A program made the position numbers and the translations under genes. The notes beneath the pieces are model-generated. The model saw nothing but the letters and a program-made list of their open reading frames with translations. It was not told the DNA's origin and ran no database searches. 64,000 nt of DNA, taken from positions 124,001-188,000 of the forward strand of contig NZ_NOIU01000001.1 of assembly GCF_004136635.1 (NCBI RefSeq), given 5' to 3'. This document shows positions 37,225-46,617 of the stretch, in pieces (within the stretch, counting starts at the first letter, position 1; each line of letters opens with the position of its first letter). The DNA comes from Rothia halotolerans. Lineage in GTDB: Bacteria; Actinomycetota; Actinomycetes; Actinomycetales; Micrococcaceae.

Positions 37225-37640
37225 TTTTGTTTGCCTTCGTCTCGGAATTACTTCGGTGGCGCGAGTTGGGCGTCACGCCAGGTGGGGTGCGCTCGAAGGG
37301 GTCTGGGTGAGGGCCAGACGCAGCCGTTCCAGTCCCGAAGTCTCGCCGCGCCATCACCGATGCGCCCTGCAACTGGGCCGGTCGATCGCGCGCAGGAACC
37401 GAGGTGGGACACGCACAACAGCTCATCACTATACCGAACGTTCACCGCTTAATCCACAGCCTCGGTGCTGCCCGCCGGGGAGAGGCCCGCCACCCCGGCG
37501 TCTCTTCCCGTGGGAAGGCGCCGTCGGCCCCGCGCGGCGCGGCCGCAGCCCCGCCGGGCCCGGCCCGGTTCGTCCCGATCAGGCCTGCCGGGCCCGGTCC
37601 GGACCGGTCAGTCCTGGCGGGCCCGGACCAGTTCCCCCGA
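37225..37640. other. rplM leader/promoter region and repeat zone after truA
   Basis: No gene. From right to left it holds degenerate direct repeats next to the truA stop (37546-37666), the likely rplM -10 box (37428-37433), and a leader of about 200 nt before rplM. I see no strong single hairpin in the leader by eye. Confidence 0.55.
37428..37433 (-). promoter_or_regulatory. rplM -10 box
   Basis: TATAGT on the minus strand, with TGGATT 17 bp upstream as a weak -35. The transcription start would be near 37421, about 197 nt before the rplM GTG. Confidence 0.5.
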
Positions 37641-37666
37641 TCAGCCCCGCCGAGCCCGCGTGGCAT
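37546..37666. repeat. About four degenerate direct repeats of roughly 30 bp
   Basis: Units begin at about 37546, 37580, 37614 and 37642. They share a core like CAGCCCCGCCGGGCCCGG followed by a GTTC/GGTCA and CCCGAT end. The last unit runs into the truA stop codon and its final codons. Confidence 0.6.
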
Positions 37667-38585
37667 CGGCGCGCTCTGCCCAGTCCTCTGGCGTCTCCGG
37701 ATAGTCGATCCGCTGGAGCATGAGCCCCTCCGGCGGCGCCAGGCGGATGCTCGAGTCGCGCGCGGGGCTCTCGATCCGACCCGTCAGCCACCCCGTCTCC
37801 CGGCGCCCCTCCGCGACCGCGACGCACGCCCCCACCAGGGCCCGGACCATGTTGTGGCAGAACGCGTCAGCCCTGACCGTGGCCTCGATCAGGCCGCCCT
37901 CCCCGCGCGTGAAGCTCAGCTGGTGCAGCTCGCGGATGGTCGTCGCGCCGGGGCGCGGCCTGCAGAAGGAGAGGAAGTCGTGCAGGCCCAGCAGCGGCTC
38001 GGCGGCCCGGGAGAGCTCCCCCGGGTCGACGGCGTCCTTCAGGGCCCAGCTGTAGGTCCGGTTCAGCGGCGTCCGCCGCAGCGGGCCGTCCGCGATCCGG
38101 TAGAGGTAGGTGCGGCTGAGCGCGGAGAACCTCGCGTCGAAAGAGGCCGGGACCTCGCGCGCGCAGCGCAGCGCGACGGCACCGACCTCCACCGGCCGCG
38201 CGCCGGGCCTCAGCGGGTGCCCCACCCGTCCCAGCACGCGGCTCAGCGCCCCGTTGGCCTTGCGCACCAGGGCCTCCCCCGGCGCGTCCCCCGAGCGGCC
38301 GGGCAGGCCCTGCCAGCGCGAGGCCGGGACGTCCAGGTGCAGGACCTGGTGCCCGGCGTGCACCCCGGCGTCGGTCCGTCCGGCCACGGTCAGCCGCACC
38401 GGCTCCCGCAGGACCAGCTCGAGGGCCTCCGCGAGGCAGCCCTCCACGGTCACCAGGCCGGGCTGCTTGGCCCAGCCGGAGAAGCACGCGCCGTCGTACG
38501 CCAGGTCGACCCGGACGCGGACCGAGGGGGACGACGCCGCCTCAGCTCCCAGCGGGTGCTCACGGGGCTCCGCGGCCTCGGACAT
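37641..38585 (-). CDS. truA: tRNA pseudouridine synthase A
   Basis: Makes pseudouridine at positions 38-40 of tRNA anticodon stems. 314 residues from ATG 38585, chosen because GAGGAG lies 7 nt upstream; the frame is open to 38744 but that part is unsupported. The catalytic Asp is in VAGRTDAGVHAGHQ, and the core begins RVRVDLAYDGACFSGWAKQ. The last residues (TRARRG) are encoded inside a repeat zone. It follows rplQ but lies behind a hairpin. Confidence 0.94.
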   Translation of the reverse strand: MSEAAEPREHPLGAEAASSPSVRVRVDLAYDGACFSGWAKQPGLVTVEGCLAEALELVLREPVRLTVAGRTDAGVHAGHQVLHLDVPASRWQGLPGRSGDAPGEALVRKANGALSRVLGRVGHPLRPGARPVEVGAVALRCAREVPASFDARFSALSRTYLYRIADGPLRRTPLNRTYSWALKDAVDPGELSRAAEPLLGLHDFLSFCRPRPGATTIRELHQLSFTRGEGGLIEATVRADAFCHNMVRALVGACVAVAEGRRETGWLTGRIESPARDSSIRLAPPEGLMLQRIDYPETPEDWAERADATRARRG

Positions 38586-38645
38586 GGGGACACTCCTCGA
38601 AGTGACGGGCGCGCCGCCCCTGCGGGCGGGCTCGGGATACGGGAA

Positions 38646-38678
38646 GGGCCCCGCCGACCCGAAAGGTCGACGGGGCCC
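38646..38678 (-). terminator. rplQ terminator hairpin
   Basis: An 8-bp outer stem (38646-38653 with 38671-38678), one mismatch, a 5-bp inner stem (38655-38659 with 38665-38669) and a CGAAA loop, between rplQ and truA. Confidence 0.7.
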
Positions 38679-38712
38679 GATGCGCGCCCTCGCGGAGGGC
38701 GTGCGGCCGATG

Positions 38713-39408
38713 CTACTCGGAGACCTTCTGAGCCGCCTCGCCACCGGCCGGCGCGTAGCCGGCGGCGATGGCGGACTCGGCGGAGTCGAACCAGATCTCG
38801 GCGGTCGTCGAGTTGTACCAGCGAGAACCCGGCACGTGGTACTTCATCGAGTTGCTGTTGCCCTTGACGGAGAAGCCCTCGGGGGCCTCGCCGTCCTCGA
38901 GCGGGCCGTGCGAGCCGGCGGGCAGCTCGCCCTCGGCGGCCGGGGTCTCGACGACCTCGGCCTCGGCGGCGGGCTCCTCGACGGGGGCCTCCGCCGGAGC
39001 CGCCGAGGCGGCGGCCGAGGTGGCCTCGTTGACGACCGACTGGCTGGCGACGGGCTCCATGACGAGCTCGATGACGGCCATGGGGGCGTTGTCGCCCGAG
39101 CGGTTGCCGATCTTGGTGATGCGGGTGTAGCCGCCGGGACGGTCGGCCATGGCCGGCGCGATGGCGGTGAACAGCTCGTGCACGACCGACTTGTCGGTCA
39201 GCTGACGCATCACGCGACGACGAGCGGCCAGGTCACCGCGCTTGGCGAAGGTGATCATGCGCTCGGCGACGGGACGCAGGCGCTTGGCCTTGGTCACCGT
39301 GGTGGTGATGCGCTTGTGCTCGAAGAGCTGCTGCGAGAGGTTGGCCAGCATGAGCCGCTGGTGCGACGGGCTGCCTCCGAGGCGGGGCCCCTTGGTGGGA
39401 GTAGGCAT
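38713..39408 (-). CDS. rplQ: 50S ribosomal protein L17 with extra C-terminal domain
   Basis: The L17 core occupies residues 1-120 ([17 protein letters not shown] and so on), near the exit tunnel of the large subunit. It is followed by an Ala/Glu/Pro linker (121-163) and a second small domain (about 164-223) containing [17 protein letters not shown] and an aromatic [12 protein letters not shown] block. Total length 231 against about 120 in E. coli. The added domain resembles a small module I recall from other actinobacterial proteins (labelled sunset domain), function unknown. It is last in the infA-rpmJ-rpsM-rpsK-rpoA-rplQ operon. Confidence 0.95.
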   Translation of the reverse strand: MPTPTKGPRLGGSPSHQRLMLANLSQQLFEHKRITTTVTKAKRLRPVAERMITFAKRGDLAARRRVMRQLTDKSVVHELFTAIAPAMADRPGGYTRITKIGNRSGDNAPMAVIELVMEPVASQSVVNEATSAAASAAPAEAPVEEPAAEAEVVETPAAEGELPAGSHGPLEDGEAPEGFSVKGNSNSMKYHVPGSRWYNSTTAEIWFDSAESAIAAGYAPAGGEAAQKVSE

Positions 39409-39508
39409 AGTAGATTATCTCCGTTGGTGACGGTCTTCCGCGCCGATCATAGATGCACCGAAGACCAAGTTTGTTCGTGAACTGTGGACGGCTGGGCCGG
39501 TCCGAGGC

Positions 39509-40513
39509 CTAGTAGGAGTCCTCCTCGGGCTCCTCTTCCTCGGCGACCCGCGCTGCCAGATCGAATCCTGCGGGCGAATCCTTGAGCGACATCCCCAGTT
39601 CGGCCAGCTTGTCCTTGACCTCGTCGATGGACTTCGCACCGAAGTTGCGGATGTCCATGAGGTCCGCCTCGGAGCGGGTCACGAGCTCACCCACGGTGTG
39701 GATGCCCTCGCGCTTGAGGCAGTTGTAGGAACGCACCGACATGTCGAGGTCCTCGATGGGAAGCGCCATGTCGGCCGCCATCGACTCGTCGGCCGGCGAC
39801 GGCCCGACCTCGATGCCCTCGGCCTCGGTGTTCAGCTCGCGGGCCAGCCCGAAGAGCTCCACCAGGGTGCTGCCTGCAGAGGCCACGGCGTCGCGCGGGG
39901 CGATCGCCTCCTTGGTCTCGACGTCGAGCACGAGGCTGTCGAAGTCCGTGCGCTGCTCCACACGGGTCGCGGCGACGCGGAAGGTCACCTTCAGCACCGG
40001 CGAGTAGATGGAGTCGACCGGGATGCGGCCGATCTCCGACTCCCCGACGCCCGCCTTGTTCTGCGAGGCGGAGACGTAGCCCCGGCCGCGCTCGATGGTC
40101 AGCTCCGCGTTGAAGCTTCCCTTGGCGTTGAGCGTCGCGATGCGGAGATCCGGGTTGTGGATCTCCACCCCGGCGGGCACCTCGATGTCCGCGGCGGTGA
40201 TCTCGCCCGGCCCCTGCTTGCGCAGGTAGGCGATGACCGGCTCGTCGTTCTCCGAGGAGACCGAGAGCTGCTTCACGTTGAGGACGATCTCGGTGACGTC
40301 CTCCTTCACGCCGTCCACGGTGGAGAACTCGTGCAGCACGCCGTCGATACGGATGCTGGTCACGGCGGCACCGGGGATGGAGGAGAGGAGGGTACGGCGC
40401 AGGGAGTTGCCCAGCGTGTAGCCGAATCCGGGCTCGAGAGGCGAAATGGTGAAACGCGAGCGGTCTTCCGCTACGACTTCTTCACTGAGAGTAGGGCGCT
40501 GTGCAATGAGCAC
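39509..40513 (-). CDS. rpoA: DNA-directed RNA polymerase subunit alpha
   Basis: 334 residues. The N-terminal assembly domain (about 1-230) contains [20 protein letters not shown]. After a linker comes the C-terminal DNA- and activator-binding domain (about 250-320) with [16 protein letters not shown] and [15 protein letters not shown]. An acidic tail ends the chain. The start is GTG 40513 with AAAGGAAA at about 6-8 nt. rpsD, often upstream in other bacteria, is absent; about 175 nt without a gene separates rpoA from rpsK. Confidence 0.98.
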   Translation of the reverse strand: MLIAQRPTLSEEVVAEDRSRFTISPLEPGFGYTLGNSLRRTLLSSIPGAAVTSIRIDGVLHEFSTVDGVKEDVTEIVLNVKQLSVSSENDEPVIAYLRKQGPGEITAADIEVPAGVEIHNPDLRIATLNAKGSFNAELTIERGRGYVSASQNKAGVGESEIGRIPVDSIYSPVLKVTFRVAATRVEQRTDFDSLVLDVETKEAIAPRDAVASAGSTLVELFGLARELNTEAEGIEVGPSPADESMAADMALPIEDLDMSVRSYNCLKREGIHTVGELVTRSEADLMDIRNFGAKSIDEVKDKLAELGMSLKDSPAGFDLAARVAEEEEPEEDSY

Positions 40514-40688
40514 TGATGTTTCCTTTCAGCGAGCATCCGCTATATGACGCAACACAGGTGGGGGAAAACAAGGGATGGGGGCACGGCCGGAGGCCGCGCC
40601 GGGAAGGCCCGCGGTTCTCACCGCAGAGCCTCAGGAGCGCGAGCTGCCCGAGGGCGGCCCGCTCACCCGGCGGACGACGACCTGGCGA

Positions 40689-41093
40689 TCAGACGCGACG
40701 GCGCTTCGGCGGGCGGCAGCCGTTGTGAGCGCTGGGGGTCACGTCCTGGATCGAGCCGACCTCCAGGCCGGTGGCCTGCAGCGAGCGGATCGCGGTCTCG
40801 CGCCCCGAGCCCGGGCCCTTGACGAAGACGTCGACCTTGCGCACGCCGTGCTCCTGCGCGCGCTTGGCGGCCGACTCAGCGGCCATCTGGGCGGCGTAGG
40901 GCGTGGACTTGCGCGAGCCCTTGAAGCCCATCTCACCGGCGGAGGACCAGGAGATCACAGCGCCCGAGGGATCGGTGATGGAGACGATGGTGTTGTTGAA
41001 CGTGGACTTGATGTGCGCCTGACCGGCGGCAATGTTCTTCTTGTCCTTGCGGCGGGGCTTACGAGCGGCCGCAGCACGAGTCTTTGGGGGCAT
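40689..41093 (-). CDS. rpsK: 30S ribosomal protein S11
   Basis: A 134-residue S11 on the platform of the small subunit, near the Shine-Dalgarno/anti-Shine-Dalgarno helix. Conserved blocks are [18 protein letters not shown] and the C-terminal [12 protein letters not shown]. It has a basic N-terminus. 25 nt downstream of rpsM. Confidence 0.98.
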   Translation of the reverse strand: MPPKTRAAAARKPRRKDKKNIAAGQAHIKSTFNNTIVSITDPSGAVISWSSAGEMGFKGSRKSTPYAAQMAAESAAKRAQEHGVRKVDVFVKGPGSGRETAIRSLQATGLEVGSIQDVTPSAHNGCRPPKRRRV

Positions 41094-41118
41094 TTAGAAA
41101 ATTCTCCTACGCTTGGGC

Positions 41119-41487
41119 TTACTTCTTCTTACCGGCGACCGTGCGCTTCGGGCCCTTGCGGGTGCGAGCGTTGGTCTTGGTGCGCTGACCGTGGACGGGC
41201 AGACCGCGACGGTGGCGCAGGCCCTGGTAGCTGCCGATCTCGACCTTACGGCGGATGTCGGCGGCCACCTCGCGGCGGAGGTCGCCCTCGACCTTGAAGT
41301 TGCCCTCGATGAAGTCGCGCAGCGCGACGAGCTGAGCGTCGGAGAGATCCTTGACGCGGATGTCACCGCTGATCTCGGTGGCCGCGAGGGCCTCGGATGC
41401 GCGGGTCTTACCCACGCCGTAGATGTACGTGAGAGCAATTTCCACGCGCTTTTCGCGGGGAAGATCCACTCCTGCGAGACGAGCCAT
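41119..41487 (-). CDS. rpsM: 30S ribosomal protein S13
   Basis: A 122-residue S13 of the subunit head that touches the P-site tRNA and the intersubunit bridge. [21 protein letters not shown] opens it, and [15 protein letters not shown] and a basic GKKK end are typical. Its reading follows rpmJ by about 150 nt. Confidence 0.98.
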   Translation of the reverse strand: MARLAGVDLPREKRVEIALTYIYGVGKTRASEALAATEISGDIRVKDLSDAQLVALRDFIEGNFKVEGDLRREVAADIRRKVEIGSYQGLRHRRGLPVHGQRTKTNARTRKGPKRTVAGKKK

Positions 41488-41639
41488 AGTGGCGGTTCTC
41501 CTTGTAGTTGATCCAGAGGTTTACGGCATCGCTCGCCCGGGTTTCCCCGGTCTCCGGCCTCTGTATCCGGAGGTGTCCCTTGCGTGACGGGTGCGGTGCC
41601 TTGTCCTTGAGGTGCCGGTCCGGCCGGCGGCCGGGGAGC

Positions 41640-41753
41640 TTAGCCCTGGCGCTGCTTGTGGCGCGGGTTCGAGCAGATCACCATAACCACACCGTGACGA
41701 CGGATCACTTTGCAGCTATCGCAGATCGGCTTAACGCTCGGCTTGACCTTCAT
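41640..41753 (-). CDS. rpmJ: 50S ribosomal protein L36
   Basis: A 37-residue zinc-ribbon type L36: [20 protein letters not shown] with the C-x2-C pair, then a second Cys and His ([13 protein letters not shown]). This is the zinc-binding (C+) form. It lies between infA and rpsM in the standard order. Confidence 0.97.
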   Translation of the reverse strand: MKVKPSVKPICDSCKVIRRHGVVMVICSNPRHKQRQG

Positions 41754-41900
41754 CGCATTCCTTCGCGTTGTTGCAACTGTTGCTGTTGTTCGCGGGGCGC
41801 GGGGACCTCGGAGGATCCCCTCGTCCCGCACGCAGACAGGCACCACCTGCTGGTGAGCGGCGGTGCCTTCCGCTTCCCGCCACGGAGCGGGGAGCGAGTC

Positions 41901-42122
41901 CTACTTGTAGCGGTAGACGATGCGGCCTCGCGAGAGATCGTACGGGGAGAGCTCCACCACGACGCGGTCCTCGGGGAGGATCCGGATGTAGTGCTGGCGC
42001 ATCTTCCCGGAGATGTGCGCGAGGACCTTGTGGCCGTTGTCCAGCTCAACGCGGAACATCGCGTTGGGCAGGGCCTCCACCACAGAGCCTTCGATCTCGA
42101 TTACGCCGTCTTTCTTGGCCAT
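41901..42122 (-). CDS. infA: Translation initiation factor IF-1
   Basis: A 73-residue OB-fold protein that binds the A site during initiation: [20 protein letters not shown] and the terminal [11 protein letters not shown] are standard. GGAGG is only 2 nt before ATG, closer than usual. First gene of the alpha operon here, with its own promoter about 120-145 nt upstream. Confidence 0.98.
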   Translation of the reverse strand: MAKKDGVIEIEGSVVEALPNAMFRVELDNGHKVLAHISGKMRQHYIRILPEDRVVVELSPYDLSRGRIVYRYK

Positions 42123-42238
42123 ATCCTCCGCTAACGTCGATGCCCACCGCTGGCGTGCGGCGGGGCAGATGTATGATTCTTCGTCTGCCGTTCCCGAGCG
42201 CGGGCGCGCGAGTCCACGGCAGAGACAACCAACAGACT

Positions 42239-42267
42239 AGTGTACGCGATAGCGGCTCGAAAGTTAA
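42239..42267 (-). promoter_or_regulatory. Promoter of the infA-rpmJ-rpsM-rpsK-rpoA-rplQ operon
   Basis: On the minus strand, -35 TTAACT (42267-42262), exactly 17 bp, -10 TACACT (42244-42239). It lies between rlmN and infA, with a leader of about 110 nt. Good match to sigma-A spacing. Confidence 0.7.
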
Positions 42268-42296
42268 CCCGGCGCCCCGGAGGTCCGAGCTGTGAT

Positions 42297-42327
42297 CTCC
42301 CTCCCCGCCCGCGGGCCGGGACGGGAG
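42297..42327 (-). terminator. map-rlmN terminator hairpin
   Basis: A 10-bp stem with one mismatch and one wobble pair (42297-42306 with 42318-42327), 11-nt loop, starting right after the rlmN stop and just upstream of the infA promoter. Confidence 0.55.
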
Positions 42328-42328
42328 A

Positions 42329-43504
42329 CTAGGAGGCCGCCGCGAGCTGCCCGCAGGCGCCGTCGATGTCGGAGCCCCTCGTGTCCCGCACCGTGGTGGG
42401 GATGCCGTGGGCCCGCAGGCGCTCCACGAAGTTCTGCTCGACGCCGGGGCGCGACGCCGTCCACTTGGAGCCCGGCGTCGGGTTCAGCGGGATGGGGTTC
42501 ACGTGCACCCAGCCCCTCCCCCGCTGCGCGAGCTTCTTGCCCAGCAGGTCGGCGCGCCAGCCCTGGTCGTTGATGTCCCGGATCAGCGCGTACTCGATCG
42601 AGACCCGCCGCCCGGTCTCCCGGTAGTAGGCGTAGGCCGCGTCCAGGGTCTCGTCGACCTTCCAGCGGTTGTTGATGGGGATCAGCTCGTCGCGCAGCTC
42701 GTCGTCGGGCGCGTGCAGGGACAGCGCCAGGGTGACCGGGAGCTTCTCCCGGGTGAACTTCCGGATCGCCGGCTCCAGGCCCACGGTGGACATGGTGATC
42801 CCGCGGGCCGAGATGCCCAGGCCCTCCGGGGAGGCGTCGATCAGCCGGTGCACGGCCCCCAGGGAGGACTTGTAGTTGGCCAGCGCCTCGCCCATCCCCA
42901 TGAAGACGATGTTCGAGACCCGCAGGGGCCGGGTGGCCTCGGCGCCGTCCTCCGCGGCCTCCAGGCCCTGCATCTGCTTGAGCAGCCGGGCGCCCGCGAC
43001 CACCTGCTCCACGATCTCCGCCGTGGAGAGGTTGCGGGTCAGGCCCGCCTGGCCGGTCGCGCAGAAGGGGCAGTTCATGCCGCAGCCGGCCTGGGAGGAG
43101 ATGCACATCGTGACGCGGTTGGAGTAGCGCATGATGACGGACTCGACCAGGGCGCCGTCGAAGAGGCGGTGCACCGACTTCAGGGTGGCGCCGCCGTCGG
43201 CCTCGAGGGTCCGCACGGAGGTCAGCAGCGTCGGCATCGCGTCCGCCACCATCTGCTCCCGGGAGGCGGCCGGCAGGTCCGTCATCTGCTCCGGGTCCGT
43301 GATGAGGTGGTCGAAGTAGTGCTTGGACAGCTGGGTCGCGCGGAAGGGCTGGTGCCCGAGCTCCCGCAGGAACTCCTTGCGGCCGGCCAGGTCGAAGTCG
43401 GCGATGTGCCGCGGCGGCTTCCCCCGGCGCGGGGCCTTGAGCTGGATCTTGCCCGGCTCGGGCCGGGTGGTGATCTCCACGGGAGTGGCGGTGCTTTCGG
43501 ACAC
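42329..43504 (-). CDS. rlmN: 23S rRNA/tRNA adenine-C2 methyltransferase RlmN
   Basis: A radical-SAM enzyme making m2A at 23S rRNA A2503 and tRNA A37. The iron-sulphur motif C-x3-C-x2-C is Cys141/145/148 ([14 protein letters not shown]), and the methyl-carrier Cys near the C-terminus is Cys384 (GACGQL). Family blocks [13 protein letters not shown] and [12 protein letters not shown] are intact. 391 residues. It follows map by 46 nt and sits where infA would normally follow map directly, so rRNA modification is placed inside the ribosomal cluster. Confidence 0.96.
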   Translation of the reverse strand: MSESTATPVEITTRPEPGKIQLKAPRRGKPPRHIADFDLAGRKEFLRELGHQPFRATQLSKHYFDHLITDPEQMTDLPAASREQMVADAMPTLLTSVRTLEADGGATLKSVHRLFDGALVESVIMRYSNRVTMCISSQAGCGMNCPFCATGQAGLTRNLSTAEIVEQVVAGARLLKQMQGLEAAEDGAEATRPLRVSNIVFMGMGEALANYKSSLGAVHRLIDASPEGLGISARGITMSTVGLEPAIRKFTREKLPVTLALSLHAPDDELRDELIPINNRWKVDETLDAAYAYYRETGRRVSIEYALIRDINDQGWRADLLGKKLAQRGRGWVHVNPIPLNPTPGSKWTASRPGVEQNFVERLRAHGIPTTVRDTRGSDIDGACGQLAAAS

Positions 43505-43550
43505 GGGTGCTGCCCCTTTACGCGATGGCGACGGTGTGTGTGATGGGTGG

Positions 43551-44378
43551 TCAGGCCGGGATGGGCGAGACCTTCACCCCGAGCTTGCCGAGCTCCTCGG
43601 CGCCGCCGTCCTCGGCGGTCAGGACCCAGATGCCGTCCCGGTGGAAGGCCACGGAGTGCTCCCACTGGCTGGCGTGGGAGCCGTCGACGGTCTTGACGGT
43701 CCAGTCGTCCTCCAGGACGACGGTCTCGGTCGATCCTGTCACAAGCATGGGCTCGATGGCCAGGGCCATCCCGGCCTTGAGCCTGGGACCTCCCTCACGC
43801 GTGCTGTAGTTCGGGACGTCCGGGGCCATGTGCATCGCGCTGCCGATGCCGTGCCCGACGTAGTCCTCGACGATCCCGTAGGTCTCCCCCGACTCCCTGC
43901 GGACGAAGGCCTCGATCGCCTCGCCGATCTCCCCGACCCGCTGGGCGCGGGAGGCGGCCGCGATGCCGTGCCACATCGCCGTCCGGGTCATCTCGGAGAG
44001 GTCCCGGTCCGCCGCGGAGGCGGGTCCGATCAGGGCGGTGCGGGCGGAGTCCCCGTGCCAGCCCTCCACCACCGCGCCGCCGTCGATCGAGACGATGTCC
44101 CCCTCCGCCAGCAGCCGGTCCCCCGGGATCCCGTGCACGACGACGTCGTTGGGCGAGGCGCAGATCGTGGCGGGGAAGCCGTAGTAGCCGAGGAAGTTCG
44201 ACGTCGCGCCGTGCTCTTCGAGGACGGCGCGGAAGGCGGCGTCGAGCTCGGCGGTGGTGACCCCGGCGGCGGTGGCGGCCACGGCGGCGTCGAGGGCCCT
44301 CGAGGTCACGACGCCGGCGCGCGCCATGGTGCGCAGCTCGGAGTTGGTCTTGTACTCGATCTTTCGGCGCCCGAACAT
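43551..44378 (-). CDS. map: Methionine aminopeptidase, type I
   Basis: Removes N-terminal Met from new proteins. 275 residues with the five metal ligands in place: the two Asp of [17 protein letters not shown], the His of DYVGHGIGS, and the Glu of LAIEPML and WEHSVAFH. Only GAAAG about 12 nt upstream could serve as ribosome binding site. It is separated from adk by a strong hairpin and pairs with rlmN downstream. Confidence 0.96.
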   Translation of the reverse strand: MFGRRKIEYKTNSELRTMARAGVVTSRALDAAVAATAAGVTTAELDAAFRAVLEEHGATSNFLGYYGFPATICASPNDVVVHGIPGDRLLAEGDIVSIDGGAVVEGWHGDSARTALIGPASAADRDLSEMTRTAMWHGIAAASRAQRVGEIGEAIEAFVRRESGETYGIVEDYVGHGIGSAMHMAPDVPNYSTREGGPRLKAGMALAIEPMLVTGSTETVVLEDDWTVKTVDGSHASQWEHSVAFHRDGIWVLTAEDGGAEELGKLGVKVSPIPA

Positions 44379-44429
44379 GGGGAGGCTCGCTTTCGTGAGG
44401 GGTGGGGAGGCTGAGAGCGGATAGTGCGA

Positions 44430-44461
44430 CGGCGGGCCCCCGGGGTCCCGGGGGCCCGCCG
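44430..44461 (-). terminator. secY-adk terminator hairpin
   Basis: A perfect 15-bp stem (44430-44444 with 44447-44461) 21 nt past the adk stop. The base of the loop must open to form a turn. No T-run. Confidence 0.7.
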
Positions 44462-44481
44462 CGGCAGGGGGTCGAGGGGCT

Positions 44482-45045
44482 CTAGCGGACGGCGGACAGC
44501 AGCCGCTCGGTCACCTCGTCGATCGAGCCGAGGCCGTCGACCTCGGTGACCAGCCCGCGCTCGGCGTAGAGGTCCACGATTGGGGCGGTCTCGCTCGCGT
44601 AGACGTCCAGGCGGTGCCGGATGACGTCCTCGGTGTCGTCGCTGCGGCCCTCCTGGGCTGCGCGGCCCAGCAGTCGCTGCACCAGCTCCTCGTTGTCCGC
44701 GGTCAGCAGCAGGACGCCGTCGAGCTTCTGGCCCAGCTCCTCCAGGATCCGGTCCAGCTCCTCGACCTGCGCGGTGTTCCGCGGGTAGCCGTCCAGCAGG
44801 AAGCCCTGGCCGGCGTCCTGCTGGCCCAGGCGGTCCCGGACCATGCGGTTGGTGACGGAGTCGGGCACGAGGTTTCCGGCGTCGATGTACTGCTTCGCCT
44901 CGCGGCCCAGCTCGGTCTCGCCCTTGATGTTGGCGCGGAAGATGTCCCCGGTGGAGATCGCCGGGATGGCGAGCTCCTCGGAGATCCTCGCGGCCTGGGT
45001 TCCCTTGCCGGCCCCGGGAGGCCCGATGATGAGCAGACGGTTCAT
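44482..45045 (-). CDS. adk: Adenylate kinase
   Basis: Equilibrates ATP, ADP and AMP. 187 residues, the short form without an extended LID: P-loop GPPGAGKGTQ (8-17), STGDIFRANI, FLLDGYPRN. ATG 45045 overlaps the secY stop as ATGA, so it is translationally coupled to secY. A much longer open frame in this phase extends over secY on the same strand and is not real. Confidence 0.97.
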   Translation of the reverse strand: MNRLLIIGPPGAGKGTQAARISEELAIPAISTGDIFRANIKGETELGREAKQYIDAGNLVPDSVTNRMVRDRLGQQDAGQGFLLDGYPRNTAQVEELDRILEELGQKLDGVLLLTADNEELVQRLLGRAAQEGRSDDTEDVIRHRLDVYASETAPIVDLYAERGLVTEVDGLGSIDEVTERLLSAVR

Positions 45046-46352
45046 CGCAGAAGTCCTTCGTAGTGTCGTTGTTGCAGCTGGGCGTCGATCTGCTTGATGG
45101 TGTCGAGTCCGACGCCGACCACGATCAGCAGCGAGGTGCCGCCGAACGGGAAGTTCTGATTCGCATCGACCAGGACCAGCGCGATGAGCGGGATCATGGC
45201 GATGATGCCGAGGTACAGCGAGCCCGGCAGGGTGATGCGGTAGAGCACGTAGCTCAGGTACCGCTCCGTGGGCCGGCCCGCGCGGATGCCCGGGATGAAG
45301 CCGCCGTAGCGCTTCATGTTGTCCGAGACCTCCTGCGGGTTGAAGGTGATCGAGGCGTAGAAGTAGCTGAAGCCCACGATCAGCAGGAAGTAGGCGATCA
45401 TGTAGATCGGGTGGTCCCCGCTGACCAGGTAGCTGCTGATCCAGTTGACCCAGGCCGGCGGAGCCGTGCCGTCCGCGGGGGTGTTGAACTCGGCCAGCAG
45501 CCCCGGCAGCATCAGCAGCGAGGACGCGAAGATCACCGGGATCACCCCGGACATGTTGACCTTGAGCGGGATGTACGTGGTGGTCCCGCCGATGGTGCGC
45601 CGTCCGACCATGCGCTTGGCGTACTGGACGGGGATCCTGCGCTGGGACTGCTCGACGAAGACCACCGCGATGATCACCAGCAGCCCGATCAGCAGGATCC
45701 CGGCGAAGACGGCCCAGCCCTGGGTGCGGAAGATGTCTCCCAGCGCCGAGGGGAAGGAGGCGGCGATCGAGGTGAAGATCAGCAGGGACATGCCGTTGCC
45801 GACGCCCTTCTCGGTGATCTGCTCGCCGAGCCACATGATGATGCCGGTGCCGGCGGTCAGGGTGAAGATCAGCAGCACGATCATGAGGATCGAGTCGTCG
45901 GGGATGATCGGCAGCGGGCAGTCGCCCAGCAGGGTCCCGGAGCGCGCGAGCGAGATGATCGTGGTCGCGTTGAGCATCGCCAGCCCGATGGTCAGGTAGC
46001 GGGTGTACTGGGTCAGCTTCTGCTGGCCCTGGCCACCCTCCTGGTGGAGCTCCTGGAAGCGCGGGATGACCACGCGCAGCAGCTGGACGATGATCGACGC
46101 CGTGATGTAGGGCATCACGCCCAGGGCGAAGATGGACAGCTGCAGCAGCGCGCCGCCGCTGAAGAGGTTGACCATGTCGTAGATGCCGCCGGTGGTGCCG
46201 CCGAGGGCGAGGCACTGCTGGACGTTGCCGTAGTCGACCCCGGGCGCCGGGATGAACGTCCCGGCGCGGTAGATCACGATGATCGCGAGGGTGAACAGCA
46301 GCTTGTTCCGCAGATCAGGGGTCTTGAACGCCCGTCCGAAAGCGCTGAGCAC
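45042..46352 (-). CDS. secY: Protein translocase channel subunit SecY
   Basis: The membrane channel of the Sec translocon. 436 residues with ten membrane segments; typical blocks are MLSAFGRAFKTPDLRNKLLFTL and FRTQGWAVFAGI, and the cytoplasmic loop KRMVGRRTIGG used for SecA/ribosome contact. The start is GTG 46352 with AGGAGG 4 nt upstream. Separated from rplO by 265 nt including a hairpin, so it is probably transcribed on its own with adk. Confidence 0.97.
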   Translation of the reverse strand: MLSAFGRAFKTPDLRNKLLFTLAIIVIYRAGTFIPAPGVDYGNVQQCLALGGTTGGIYDMVNLFSGGALLQLSIFALGVMPYITASIIVQLLRVVIPRFQELHQEGGQGQQKLTQYTRYLTIGLAMLNATTIISLARSGTLLGDCPLPIIPDDSILMIVLLIFTLTAGTGIIMWLGEQITEKGVGNGMSLLIFTSIAASFPSALGDIFRTQGWAVFAGILLIGLLVIIAVVFVEQSQRRIPVQYAKRMVGRRTIGGTTTYIPLKVNMSGVIPVIFASSLLMLPGLLAEFNTPADGTAPPAWVNWISSYLVSGDHPIYMIAYFLLIVGFSYFYASITFNPQEVSDNMKRYGGFIPGIRAGRPTERYLSYVLYRITLPGSLYLGIIAMIPLIALVLVDANQNFPFGGTSLLIVVGVGLDTIKQIDAQLQQRHYEGLLR

Positions 46353-46441
46353 ATGGCCTCCTGTAGAAAGTCTTGGGTGTTGGCGAGTCCGCGCACGCCG
46401 CCTGGCGGGACGGACGGGCTCTGGGCATCCGTGGGTAAGTC

Positions 46442-46451
46442 TAACCGGTTA
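46442..46451. repeat. TAACCGGTTA palindrome upstream of secY
   Basis: A perfect 10-bp palindrome. On the minus strand its end runs into TTAGACT, a -10-like element about 90 nt before secY. It may be part of the secY promoter; I could not find a good -35. Confidence 0.35.
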
Positions 46452-46533
46452 TGGTCGGGTCACCACCCGGTGGGATCCCGTGGTGCCGGCCCCGCTCCCC
46501 CGGCGTCGGCGGCGTCATCCGGCCCCGAACGGC

Positions 46534-46574
46534 GCAGAGGCCCCCGCCCAGCGAACGTGGGAAGGGGCCTCTGC
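46534..46574 (-). terminator. spc operon terminator after rplO
   Basis: A perfect 11-bp stem (46534-46544 with 46564-46574) with a further 4-bp pairing in the loop (46547-46550 with 46558-46561), 44 nt past the rplO stop. Confidence 0.7.
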
Positions 46575-46617
46575 ATGTGAGGAGGGGAACCCGGACGAAA
46601 GCCGGATCCGGCCGTCC

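Noticed and set aside
45042-46215. Possible long fusion upstream of adk in the same frame
   Set aside because: The extension is only an off-frame reading of secY; adk has a proper ATG overlapping the secY stop.
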